NCBI RefSeq assembly: GCF_021083185.1
Contig: NZ_JAIGQB010000007.1
Span: 62,001-126,000, forward strand
Reading direction: 5' to 3'
Origin: Nocardioides furvisabuli
GTDB lineage: Bacteria > Actinomycetota > Actinomycetes > Propionibacteriales > Nocardioidaceae
Length of the DNA: 64,000 bases
This document shows positions 48,427 through 56,318 of the stretch, in pieces. The position numbers and the translations under genes were made by a program. The first letter of the stretch is position 1; each line of letters opens with the position of its first letter. Below the pieces are notes generated by a model that was given only the letters and a program-made list of their open reading frames with translations, was not told where the DNA came from and did not search any database.

Positions 48427-49662
48427 GTGGACGGACTGCTTCCGGATCTGGACGTCATCCGCAAGGACTTCCCGATCCTCGAGCGCACGCTCGCGGGCGG
48501 GGTGCCGCTGGTCTACCTCGACAGCGCCAACACCTCGCAGAAGCCGCAGGTGGTCATCGACACGATGGTCGACCACCTCGAGCGCCACAACGCCAACATC
48601 GCCCGCGCCATGCACCAGCTCGGCGCGGAGTCGACCGAGGCCTACGAGGGCGCCCGCGACAAGGTGGCTGCCTTCCTCAACGCGCCGTCGCGCAACGAGG
48701 TGGTCTTCACCAAGAACGCCACCGAGGCGCTCAACCTGCTGGCCCGCACGATCGAGCTCGGGCCCGGCGACAACGTCGTCATCACCGAGATGGAGCACCA
48801 CTCCAACATCGTGTCGTGGCAGCTGGCCTGCGAGCGCTCCGGTGCGGAGCTGCGCTGGTTCGGGCTGACCGACGAGGGCGAGCTGGACCTCGCCGACGCC
48901 GACCAGCTGGTCGACGAGAACACCAAGGTCCTCGCCTTCACGTGGGTCTCCAACATGCTCGGCACGATCAACCCGGTCACCGACCTCGTCGAGCGTGCCC
49001 GCGCGTTCGGCGCGCTGTCGGTGATCGATGCCTCGCAGGCCGCGCCGCAGCTCCCGATCGACGTGCAAGCCGTCGGGTGCGACTTCCTGGTCTTCACCGG
49101 TCACAAGGTGTGCGGCCCGACGGGGATCGGCGTGCTGTGGGGCCGTGAGGAGCTGCTCAACGCGCTCCCGCCCTTCCACGGTGGCGGCGAGATGATCGAG
49201 ACCGTGACCATGGCGCGCTCGACCTATGCGAAGGTGCCGCACCGCTTCGAGGCCGGCACCCCGCCGATCGTCGAGGCGGTCGGGCTGGGCTGTGCGGTCG
49301 ACTACCTCGGCCACATCGGGCTCCAGGCGATCCACGCCCACGAGCAGGCGATCACGGCGTACGCCCTCGAGGGCCTGCAGTCCGTGCCCGGGCTCCGGGT
49401 GATGGGTCCGCTGGACGCCACGCGGCGCGGCGGTGCGATCTCCTTCGAGCTCGACGGCGTCCACCCCCACGACATCGCCCAGGTGCTCGACTCGCGCGGC
49501 GTCGCCGTGCGCGCCGGGCACCACTGCGCCAGGCCCGCGCACGCCCGCTTCGGGGTGCAGAGCTCGACGCGGATGTCGTCCTACCTCTACACGACGCCCG
49601 CGGAGATCGACGCGCTCGTGGAGGGCCTCCACCACACCCGCAGCTACTTCAAGGTGGGATGA
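48427..49662 (+). CDS. sufS: Cysteine desulfurase SufS
   Basis: This 411-residue PLP enzyme removes sulfur from cysteine as a persulfide. Evidence: MEHHSNIVSWQ, PLP Lys in FTGHKVCGPTGIG, and the catalytic Cys367 in RAGHHCARPAHARFG. It is of the SufS (group II) class. It starts at GTG 48427 after AGAGAGGAG. SufU follows directly and normally receives or activates this sulfur. Confidence 0.97.
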   Translation: MDGLLPDLDVIRKDFPILERTLAGGVPLVYLDSANTSQKPQVVIDTMVDHLERHNANIARAMHQLGAESTEAYEGARDKVAAFLNAPSRNEVVFTKNATEALNLLARTIELGPGDNVVITEMEHHSNIVSWQLACERSGAELRWFGLTDEGELDLADADQLVDENTKVLAFTWVSNMLGTINPVTDLVERARAFGALSVIDASQAAPQLPIDVQAVGCDFLVFTGHKVCGPTGIGVLWGREELLNALPPFHGGGEMIETVTMARSTYAKVPHRFEAGTPPIVEAVGLGCAVDYLGHIGLQAIHAHEQAITAYALEGLQSVPGLRVMGPLDATRRGGAISFELDGVHPHDIAQVLDSRGVAVRAGHHCARPAHARFGVQSSTRMSSYLYTTPAEIDALVEGLHHTRSYFKVG

Positions 49663-49666
49663 ACCG

Positions 49667-50164
49667 ATGAGTGCCGAGCTGGACTCGCTCTACCAGGAGA
49701 TCATCCTGGACCACTACAAGAACCCGCACCACAAGGGACTCAGGGGCGACCCGTCCTCTGCTGGGGTCGCCGAGGTGCACCACGTGAACCCGACCTGCGG
49801 CGACGAGGTCACGCTGCGCGTGCACCTCACCGACGGGCCGGAGGGCCGCATCGTCGAGGACGTGTCCTACGACGCCGTCGGGTGCTCGATCTCCCAGGCG
49901 TCCACGTCGGTGATGGCCGACCTCGTGATCGGCAAGCCGGTCGACGAGGCCATGTCGGTTCACCAGACCTTCCTCGAGCTCATGCAGGGCAAGGGACAGG
50001 TCGAGCCCGACGAGGAGGTCCTCGAGGACGGCATCGCGTTCGCCGGTGTCGCCAAGTTCCCCGCGCGCGTGAAGTGCGCGCTGCTCTCCTGGATGGCGTG
50101 GAAGGACGCGACCGCCCAGGCCCAATCAGATTCGGCCCCGACCGGAGGAGTCACCCATGACTGA
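49667..50164 (+). CDS. sufU: Fe-S assembly sulfurtransferase SufU
   Basis: This 165-residue zinc protein accepts sulfur from SufS. Ligands are visible in NPTCGDEVTL (Cys plus Asp), VGCSISQAS and RVKCALLSW. The SufU insertion between the second and third ligands is present, which separates it from IscU. The ATG at 49667 is 4 bases after the sufS stop. It overlaps the next gene by 8 bases. Confidence 0.95.
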   Translation: MSAELDSLYQEIILDHYKNPHHKGLRGDPSSAGVAEVHHVNPTCGDEVTLRVHLTDGPEGRIVEDVSYDAVGCSISQASTSVMADLVIGKPVDEAMSVHQTFLELMQGKGQVEPDEEVLEDGIAFAGVAKFPARVKCALLSWMAWKDATAQAQSDSAPTGGVTHD

Positions 50165-50537
50165 CCAGCAGATCGACCACGGCGACCTGCCCGACGTGCC
50201 TGAGGCGAGCGCCGGAGGTGGCACGTCGACGGTGACCGTCGACGACGTCACCGAGGCGATGAAGGACGTCGTCGACCCCGAGCTCGGGATCAACGTCGTC
50301 GACCTCGGCCTCGTCTACGACGTCCACCTCGACGAGCACAGCAACGCGGTGCTCGACATGACGCTGACGTCGGCGGCGTGCCCGCTGACCGACGTGATCA
50401 TGGACCAGACCAACGCGGCCCTCGAGGGGATCGTCAACGACGTCGCGATCAACTGGGTCTGGATGCCGCCGTGGGGACCGGACAAGATCACCGACGACGG
50501 CCGCGAGCAGCTGCGCGCGCTCGGGTTCAACGTCTGA
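50157..50537 (+). CDS. sufT: MIP18/DUF59 family protein (SufT-like)
   Basis: This 126-residue protein has the DUF59 core: VTEAMKDVVDPELGINVVDL, GLVYDVHLDE, MTLTSAACPLTDVIMDQ and VWMPPWGPDKITDDGR. Homologues mature or deliver Fe-S clusters. It is the last gene of the suf operon and overlaps sufU. A hairpin follows directly. Confidence 0.9.
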   Translation: MTDQQIDHGDLPDVPEASAGGGTSTVTVDDVTEAMKDVVDPELGINVVDLGLVYDVHLDEHSNAVLDMTLTSAACPLTDVIMDQTNAALEGIVNDVAINWVWMPPWGPDKITDDGREQLRALGFNV

Positions 50538-50557
50538 GGTCAAGGCGCACCTGACCT
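50537..50557 (+). terminator. Hairpin after suf operon
   Basis: AGGTCA (50537-50542) pairs with TGACCT (50552-50557); GG/CC inside extends the stem past a bulged A. No T-run follows, so termination is only possible. It starts at the last base of the sufT stop. Confidence 0.35.
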
Positions 50558-50605
50558 GCGGATATTCCGTGGCGTCGGGGGTGCGCCGGGGCGCACACTC
50601 CACCC

Positions 50606-51388
50606 GTGCTGAACCCCCACCCCACGCGCTACGCCGAGCTCAACGGCGTGCTCCACGTGCTCGTCACCGGCGCCCAGCAGGCGCTGGGGGAGTCGTTCGT
50701 GGGCGCCTACGTGCAGGGGTCGTTCGCGCTCGGCGCGGGTGACCTGCACAGCGACTGCGACTTCGTCGTCGCGGTGCGGGGGCGACCCGACGCCGCGCAG
50801 GAGGCGGCTCTGCGGGCCCTGCACCGGGACCTGCCGGACCGGGACGGGCACTGGTTCGGCCACCTCGAGGGGTCGTACGCCGTCGCCGCGGACCTGCGCT
50901 CGGTCGACGGTCTGGGCCGCGAGTGGCTCTACGTCGACCACGGTCACGTCGAGATGACGTGGTCCACCCACTGCAACCAGCCCTGGACCCGCTGGGTCCT
51001 GCGCGAGCACGGCATCACGCTCGTCGGTCCGTGCCCGGTCGAGCTGGTCGGCGCGGTGCCCGACGAGGTGCTGCGCGGCAGTGCGCGCACCGGCCTCGCA
51101 AGCCTCGTCGACGACATCGCCTCCTGGTGCCCCTCGGACGTCGCCTGGTGCCAGCGCTACCTCGTGGTCCAGGCGAGCCGGTGCCTCTACACCGTCCGCA
51201 CCGGGGAGGTGGCGAGCAAGCGGGACGCACTGCGCTGGGCGATGGTGCACGGCGACCCGCGATGGCGGCCGCTCCTCCAGCAGGTGCTGGCCGACCGCGA
51301 CCTCGGCCTCGACCCGCAGGACCCACCGCGACCGGGATCGCTGGAGGCGGCGCGGGAGTTCGCGGCGTACGTCGCCGCCGAGGCCTGA
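50606..51388 (+). CDS. AadA-like nucleotidyltransferase (DUF4111)
   Basis: This 260-residue protein starts at GTG. The N-terminal nucleotidyltransferase core has Gly38-Ser39 (QGSFALG) and the metal-binding pair Asp50/Asp52 (HSDCDFVV). The C-terminal helical part (RYLVVQASRCLYTVRTGEVASKRDALRWAM in two stretches) follows the DUF4111 pattern of AadA-type aminoglycoside adenylyltransferases. Whether it modifies a drug or another substrate is unknown. The Cys between the two Asp residues replaces the more usual residue. It is a single-gene unit between suf and the next gene. Confidence 0.75.
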   Translation: MLNPHPTRYAELNGVLHVLVTGAQQALGESFVGAYVQGSFALGAGDLHSDCDFVVAVRGRPDAAQEAALRALHRDLPDRDGHWFGHLEGSYAVAADLRSVDGLGREWLYVDHGHVEMTWSTHCNQPWTRWVLREHGITLVGPCPVELVGAVPDEVLRGSARTGLASLVDDIASWCPSDVAWCQRYLVVQASRCLYTVRTGEVASKRDALRWAMVHGDPRWRPLLQQVLADRDLGLDPQDPPRPGSLEAAREFAAYVAAEA

Positions 51389-51408
51389 ACGGATCGGGGT
51401 CGGCTCGC

Positions 51409-51414
51409 TAGGCT
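51409..51414 (+). promoter_or_regulatory. -10 box (TAGGCT), leaderless start
   Basis: TAGGCT ends 6 bases before ATG 51421. Confidence 0.5.
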
Positions 51415-51420
51415 CCGGTC

Positions 51421-51807
51421 ATGGATGAGCCCGAGGTCGACCTGCCCGAGACGGACTTCGACCACGAGGAGCTCCGCGTCTTCTGGAACCTGGCCCGCTT
51501 CCACGCCAAGCTCAACGCGGCGCCGTCCTACTTCGGTCCGACCACGCTCGAGTCGGTGCCGCCGCCGGCGTGGGCGTTCGGCGACTCGGCGCAGGAGTCC
51601 GACGCCTTCGTCGAGCAGGTGCTGGCCGACGAGCGCGGATCGACGTCGGCGGACGCCGCGGACTATGCCGGCGACCTGCCGCAGGTGGGAGTGCTGTCGA
51701 TCCTGTGCGACGGGTCCGGTGTGCCGCGCGCGCTGGTGGAGGTCAGCGAGGTCGCGATCGCGGACGACGAGGTCGTCGAGTCGTTCCGGGTGGTCTACCG
51801 CGCCTGA
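51421..51807 (+). CDS. Hypothetical small protein, possibly ASCH/PUA-like
   Basis: This 128-residue acidic cytoplasmic protein has recognisable blocks LRVFWNLARFHAKLNAAPSY, FGPTTLESVPPPAWAFGD and LPQVGVLSILCDGSGVPRALVEVSEV. The last, a beta strand pair followed by EVxEV, resembles the ASCH RNA-binding-like fold, but the match is by eye only. It starts at ATG behind a leaderless-type -10 box. The NYN-domain gene follows 31 bases later; both may act on RNA, which is speculation. Confidence 0.55.
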   Translation: MDEPEVDLPETDFDHEELRVFWNLARFHAKLNAAPSYFGPTTLESVPPPAWAFGDSAQESDAFVEQVLADERGSTSADAADYAGDLPQVGVLSILCDGSGVPRALVEVSEVAIADDEVVESFRVVYRA

Positions 51808-51838
51808 GGCGCGTCGCCGGGTGTGGGAGAGTCCTCGC

Positions 51839-52384
51839 ATGGCCGAGCGGATGACCTACCTCCTCGTCGACGGGGAGAACATCGACGCCACCCTGGGCAC
51901 CTCGATCCTGGGGCGGCGCCCCCGGCCCGAGGAGCGCCCCCGGTGGGACCGGCTGCTGGAGTGGGCCGAGCGGGCCTTCGACCAGGACGTCACCGGCCTG
52001 TTCTTCCTCGCGGCCAGCACCGAGATGCCGATCAGCTTCGTGCAGGCGCTGCTCGCGATCGGCTTCAAGCCGGTCCCGCTGAGCGGCGAGGGCAAGATCG
52101 TCGACATCGCGATCCAGCGCACCGCCGAGGCGCTGGTCGACCGTGACGCCGACGTCGTGCTCGTCAGCCACGACGGGGACTTCGTCGACCAGGTCGCGCA
52201 GCTCTGCGACGGCTCGCGGCAGGTCGGCGTCATCGGTTTCACCGAGTTCGTCAACTCGCAGTTCCGCAACCTCCCGGGCCTGCGGATCTTCGACCTCGAG
52301 TACGACCTCGGTGCCTTCAACACCCCATTGCCGCGCGTGCGGATCATCCCGATCGACGAGTTCGACCCGCTCGACTTCCTCTGA
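51839..52384 (+). CDS. NYN-domain (LabA/DUF88) nuclease-like protein
   Basis: This 181-residue protein has a PIN-like NYN fold. LLVDGENID carries the first acidic residue (Asp11), KIVDIAIQRTAEAL the second region, and DADVVLVSHDGDFVDQV the third. The C-terminal region (NLPGLRIFDLEYDLGAFNTP) is common in this group. Such proteins are predicted ribonucleases acting on structured RNA. The ATG at 51839 is chosen by frame. It converges on a lipoprotein gene with a hairpin between them. Confidence 0.82.
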   Translation: MAERMTYLLVDGENIDATLGTSILGRRPRPEERPRWDRLLEWAERAFDQDVTGLFFLAASTEMPISFVQALLAIGFKPVPLSGEGKIVDIAIQRTAEALVDRDADVVLVSHDGDFVDQVAQLCDGSRQVGVIGFTEFVNSQFRNLPGLRIFDLEYDLGAFNTPLPRVRIIPIDEFDPLDFL

Positions 52385-52387
52385 GGC

Positions 52388-52411
52388 AGCGAGCCCTGGG
52401 AAGGACTCGCT
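52388..52411. terminator. Hairpin between convergent genes
   Basis: AGCGAG (52388-52393) pairs with CTCGCT (52406-52411); CC/GG extends the stem past one bulged A. It lies between the stops of two convergent genes and could end transcripts from both sides, though no T-run is seen. Confidence 0.45.
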
Positions 52412-53628
52412 CACGGGGCGCAGGTGTCGAACCCGACGCCGCCTGAGGCATAGGTCTGCAGGGCGGCACGTGGGCGACCTTCGTTGTGTCGCACCTCGAT
52501 GACGTTGCTCTGCCGGACCATCGTCCAGCCGGGATCGTAGGGCGAGTTGTTGCCGTCCGCAGGCATCAGCACGCCGAGAGCCAGCGAATCATCCAGCGCG
52601 ACCCCCGAGTACATCTGCTCCCGGACTGTCATGGCTGACTCGGCGGCCGCCGTGTCCACGAAGACGCTGCGGTGGATGACGTCCTGACCCGGCTCCCACG
52701 AGATCACGGTGGACCGGGGCATGCCCAGTTCGGTGATGCCGAAGCGCTCCGCCCAGGCCGTGATGCGTTCGGGCGTGTCTCGGTTGGACGTCGCCCGGGC
52801 GACCGGTGCACCGCAGTAGAAGAAGTCGCTGGTCTTCATCCCGACCCACTCCAGATCCTGCAGCCCGTCGGGCTCGAGGATCGTTGCCAAGCCGGTCCGG
52901 TCCTCAGCGCCGGTGGGGTCCAGCCCTGACACGTCGCCGAGGACGACCAGGTGGGATGCGGCGTGGATCCGGACGACGGGAAAGAACTGCGAGGGAAAGC
53001 GATCGGCGATGAGCCCGGCGTTGAGGGTGTCGACGTGGTCGGCCGCCATGCCATCGAGGTGGAATGCCTCCCACGCTCCCTCGGAGCGCTGCTCGAAGCC
53101 TGCGCTCGCCAGGTCTGCGTAGGCAGCCGTGAGGTCCACCTCGTCCCTGACCCGGATGATCTCAGTCGACGTGCTCTCCTCGCGCGAGCTGTCTTGTTGC
53201 GCGAGCAGCGACCACTCGACGTCGAGCTGGCTGAACGGGGCGCCGCCGGTCGTCATCTGCTCGACGAAGGGAGCGAGGCTGCTCGCCGCAGCGAAGTCGG
53301 ACGGCGGCACGTCCCCACGACGGTCGGCATAGGCCGCGCCGCGCTCGACGACACTCGTGCCATCGGCTCCGAGGAGGCCGAGTCGGTCGGCGGACCGCTT
53401 GTCGCTACGGAACTCCACACCTCCCACTCCCGCAGGCAGGACGGCCAGTGCCTCTTCCAGTGGAGTCAAGGCCAGCGCCTCCTCGGCCTGGCCCACGGAG
53501 TCTCGGTCGGTCGTGCCGCTCGGGGTGGGGACGGCGAGGTCCTCGGGAGTCGCTGACGAACAAGCTGGGAGCGCAAGAACAGCCAGGACGATGGTGGTGG
53601 TCGCGGCGCGAGCCCTCACGGTGTGCAT
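52411..53628 (-). CDS. Hypothetical lipoprotein
   Basis: This 405-residue protein starts at ATG 53628 with a signal peptide ending in the lipobox LPACSS (Cys about residue 23), so it should be anchored to the outer membrane face. A Thr/Pro/Asp-rich linker follows. The main domain, about 340 residues, has no motif that I recognise; repeats are not evident. It contains few Cys (one in FFYCGAP and one near the end in FDTCAP). Codon use is slightly less GC-extreme than in neighbours. It stands alone on the minus strand. Confidence 0.65.
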   Translation of the reverse strand: MHTVRARAATTTIVLAVLALPACSSATPEDLAVPTPSGTTDRDSVGQAEEALALTPLEEALAVLPAGVGGVEFRSDKRSADRLGLLGADGTSVVERGAAYADRRGDVPPSDFAAASSLAPFVEQMTTGGAPFSQLDVEWSLLAQQDSSREESTSTEIIRVRDEVDLTAAYADLASAGFEQRSEGAWEAFHLDGMAADHVDTLNAGLIADRFPSQFFPVVRIHAASHLVVLGDVSGLDPTGAEDRTGLATILEPDGLQDLEWVGMKTSDFFYCGAPVARATSNRDTPERITAWAERFGITELGMPRSTVISWEPGQDVIHRSVFVDTAAAESAMTVREQMYSGVALDDSLALGVLMPADGNNSPYDPGWTMVRQSNVIEVRHNEGRPRAALQTYASGGVGFDTCAP

Positions 53629-53701
53629 GCGCGGACTGTAGCGACGGCGTCGAGGACGCAGTACACCTTCGAGAAGTCGGCTCCACGGATTCCCGCCGCC
53701 G

Positions 53702-54649
53702 TCACGGCTTCGCGCGGACCTTCGTCACCCAGTAGTCGGTGTCGGGGGTCGCGGTGGTGCCGAAGCGCGCGTTGGGCAGGTAGAGCCTGCCACCGAACTT
53801 CGCGACCGTGGTCGGCACGTCGAAGCTCGTCGACCCGTCGAGGTCGTCGGCGGTGATGGTGCGCACGAGCTCGCCGCTGGACCCGGTGCGGTCGAGGCGG
53901 ACCACGGCGATCTCGTTGATGCGGTTGCGCACGACGTAGAGCAACCGGCCGTGGCGGAGCATGCCGTCGCCCATGGTGAGCGAGGTGCCACCGAGGTCGA
54001 CCGCGGTCGCGACCCCGGTCGCCGGGTCGACGCGGTAGAGCACGCCGGTGCCGGAGTTGATCACGAGCAGGTCGCCGCCGGTGGGGGTGGTGCTGATGCC
54101 GTTGGCGCCGAAGCCGGTGCCCTGCACCCACTCGCCGGTCAGGGGGAGCGTCGTCGCCGTCGCGGCCGCAGCACCCTTCGAGTCGCGCGCGACGCGGTAG
54201 AGCTGCGGGAGCCCGGAGTCGGTGAACCAGGCGGCCCGCTTGGTGAGGACCACGTCGTTGACGAAGGCGCCGTCGACGTCGTAGTCGGTGACGTCCCCGG
54301 AACGGGTCTCGACCACGCGGGCGGTGCCGGAGTCACCGCCGGCGACGAAGAGCCGGGCGCGTCGGTCGGACTTCAGGCCGACGGCGGGGGTGCCGGTGCC
54401 GTCGACGACGACCTCGCCCTCGCCGGTGCGCAGCGAGACGCGGTAGATGTCGCCGTCCGCGAGCGACCCGAGCCAGGCCTTCGCGCCGGGACCGATCGCG
54501 ATGCCCTCCGGCTGGAAGCCGTCGGGCAGCTCGATGCGTGAGGGGAACGGCCTGTCGCGTTCTGCGAGTTCGGCGGACGCGGGAGACGTGGCGGTCAGGG
54601 CGCTGAGCCCGAGGACGGCGGTGAGGGCGGGGACGAGGATGCGGCGCAC
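53702..54649 (-). CDS. Secreted ScyD/ScyE-like beta-propeller protein
   Basis: This 315-residue protein starts at GTG 54649. The signal peptide is RRILVPALTAVLGLSALTAT followed by SPASA. The mature part has repeated blades such as PEGIAIGPGAKAWLGSLADG, GVLYRVDPATGVATAVDL and NGISTTPTGGDLLVINSGTG, which resemble SMP-30/gluconolactonase-like and ScyD/ScyE propellers. No catalytic or metal residues can be assigned with confidence. It is divergent from the acVLRF1 gene. Confidence 0.7.
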   Translation of the reverse strand: MRRILVPALTAVLGLSALTATSPASAELAERDRPFPSRIELPDGFQPEGIAIGPGAKAWLGSLADGDIYRVSLRTGEGEVVVDGTGTPAVGLKSDRRARLFVAGGDSGTARVVETRSGDVTDYDVDGAFVNDVVLTKRAAWFTDSGLPQLYRVARDSKGAAAATATTLPLTGEWVQGTGFGANGISTTPTGGDLLVINSGTGVLYRVDPATGVATAVDLGGTSLTMGDGMLRHGRLLYVVRNRINEIAVVRLDRTGSSGELVRTITADDLDGSTSFDVPTTVAKFGGRLYLPNARFGTTATPDTDYWVTKVRAKP

Positions 54650-54709
54650 GGAGGGACCTCCCGGAAATGGTGGATCTTCGACTGTAACCACGGGTTCCGA
54701 GCGGCAGGC

Positions 54710-54715
54710 TAGGTT
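54710..54715 (+). promoter_or_regulatory. -10 box (TAGGTT), leaderless start
   Basis: TAGGTT ends 6 bases before GTG 54722. Confidence 0.5.
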
Positions 54716-54721
54716 CGGCCC

Positions 54722-55330
54722 GTGCCCCACGTCCTCGTCCCCGCCGCCCGCTGGCCGCGCTGGGTCGACAACTTCACGACCGGCCACGGCGACACCGACC
54801 TGCAGGTGCGGGAGGGCGACCTGTCGGGGAGCGCCGCGGACGGCTCGCACTTCACCGCCCACCTGCCGTTCGCGACGGCGTACGACGGACCGGCCGACGC
54901 CGCGGCCTTCGCCGAGGCAGCCGTGCCGCCGGGGGAGTGGGGTGTCCTGCTGGTGCGCAAGGGCGGCTTCGCCGTCGCGCGCCTGCGCACCACCGGTCTC
55001 GTCGAGCACAAGATCGGCCAGCGCCACGTGCAGGGCCGCACCAAGGCGGGCGGGCAGAGCCAGCAGCGCTTCGCCCGTCGACGCGACAACCAGGCACGAC
55101 AGGCCTACGAGGCGGCGGCCGAGCACGCTGCGCGGATCCTCGCCGGCGTCGGGCCGGTCGTGACAGGGGGCGACCACGGTGCGGTCGAGGCCGTGCTCAA
55201 CGACCCGCGGCTCGCGCGGCTCACGGTCGTCGAGCCGTGGCTGGCCGTGCCCGACCCCCGTCGCGCGGTGCTCGACCGGGCGGTGCTCGACGCGCAGGCG
55301 ATCCGCGTCGAGGTCACCAACGCCGGGTGA
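54722..55330 (+). CDS. acVLRF1-type release factor / peptidyl-tRNA hydrolase
   Basis: This 202-residue protein matches the actinobacterial branch of the VLRF1 (Vms1/ANKZF1-like) family, related to eukaryotic eRF1. The key segment is RTKAGGQSQQRFARRRDNQ, with the GGQ at residues 110-112, followed by a helical region. LLVRKGGFAVARLR and LVEHKIGQRHVQ precede it. Eukaryotic Vms1 cleaves peptidyl-tRNA on stalled ribosomes; the bacterial form is predicted to do the same. It starts at GTG behind a leaderless-type promoter. No tmRNA or RqcH gene is nearby. Confidence 0.85.
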   Translation: MPHVLVPAARWPRWVDNFTTGHGDTDLQVREGDLSGSAADGSHFTAHLPFATAYDGPADAAAFAEAAVPPGEWGVLLVRKGGFAVARLRTTGLVEHKIGQRHVQGRTKAGGQSQQRFARRRDNQARQAYEAAAEHAARILAGVGPVVTGGDHGAVEAVLNDPRLARLTVVEPWLAVPDPRRAVLDRAVLDAQAIRVEVTNAG

Positions 55331-55372
55331 CCCGCATGCGCGATCCTGCGCCGCAGCGACCGCGGCGTGCGC

Positions 55373-55378
55373 TAGGTT
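55373..55378 (+). promoter_or_regulatory. -10 box (TAGGTT), leaderless start
   Basis: TAGGTT ends 7 bases before ATG 55386. Confidence 0.5.
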
Positions 55379-55385
55379 CGCGGCC

Positions 55386-56306
55386 ATGGACGGCTCCCGC
55401 TGGCAGCCCGAGCCCGGGTGGCGAGCCCTTCCCGGTGCCGGACCGGCCACCGCCGGGGTCTGGTCGGCCAGCGTCGGCGGGCGTGACGTGGTGGTCAAGC
55501 GGCTGCAGGCCCCGGACCCGTACGCCGCCGGCGGCGTCCTCGCGCCACGCGACGTGAACTACTGGCGGCGCGCCGCCGACGTCGCCCTCAGCGGCGTGGT
55601 CGCCGGTTCACCGGGGCTGCGCGAGGCGGGCGTCGTACGGGTCGAGGAGGACGAGGAGGGCGTCACGCTCGTCCACGAGCGCGTCGAGCACCACGACGCG
55701 CCCGGCCTCTGGCTGGCCGCCTGCCTCGGTCGCTTCGCGGCCGTCGACCTGGGGGAGCACCCGTGGCTCGTCCGCGATCAGCTGCGCACCCGACTGGCGC
55801 TGGTGGACCGACGCGGCGGATGGCGCGTCCTCGCCCGGACGCCTGTTGCGGACATCGCCGATCATCTCTGGAGGCACCGCGAGCCCTGGCTCGACCGGTG
55901 CGACGCGCTCCCGCAGGTCGCCCAGCACGGAGACCCGTCCGCGGCCAACATCCCCGGGCGAGTGTCCGGGGGCGAGGGGGCGATCGCCATCGACTGGGCC
56001 CACCTGGGGCGCGGACCGGTCGGCGCCGACCTGGGCTACCTCTCCCTCGCGACCCGCGAGGCCGTCGAGCCGCTCGTGGAGGCGTACGTCGACGCGTTGC
56101 CGGCAGGCCTGGCCACCACGGAGCAGGTGATGACGGGCGCCCGGGTGATGGCGGTCTACACCGCCCTCACCCGCCTGGACTGGGCCCTGGCCCGCGTCGC
56201 CGAGGGCGACGGAGCGCTCGCCGGGAAGTTCCGCCACCCGAGCGTGGCGCCCTACATCCGCGCGATGCAGCGCCAGGTCACCCAGATCGAGGCGCTGCTC
56301 GCCTGA
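55386..56306 (+). CDS. APH-like phosphotransferase family protein
   Basis: This 306-residue kinase-fold protein has the catalytic loop QHGDPSAANI near residue 181 (HGDxxxxN) and the metal motif AIDWAHLG. GRDVVVKRLQ near residue 38 holds the ATP-binding Lys. This is the aminoglycoside phosphotransferase / choline kinase-like family; most chromosomal members have unknown small-molecule substrates. A TAGGTT box is 7 bases before the start. It converges on the metallopeptidase gene with 12 bases between. Confidence 0.78.
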   Translation: MDGSRWQPEPGWRALPGAGPATAGVWSASVGGRDVVVKRLQAPDPYAAGGVLAPRDVNYWRRAADVALSGVVAGSPGLREAGVVRVEEDEEGVTLVHERVEHHDAPGLWLAACLGRFAAVDLGEHPWLVRDQLRTRLALVDRRGGWRVLARTPVADIADHLWRHREPWLDRCDALPQVAQHGDPSAANIPGRVSGGEGAIAIDWAHLGRGPVGADLGYLSLATREAVEPLVEAYVDALPAGLATTEQVMTGARVMAVYTALTRLDWALARVAEGDGALAGKFRHPSVAPYIRAMQRQVTQIEALLA

Positions 56307-56318
56307 GGGTGCGTCGGG

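Noticed and set aside
52411..53628. Lipoprotein as a solute-binding protein of an ABC importer
   Set aside because: No permease or ATPase is adjacent and the sequence lacks the usual binding-protein pattern.
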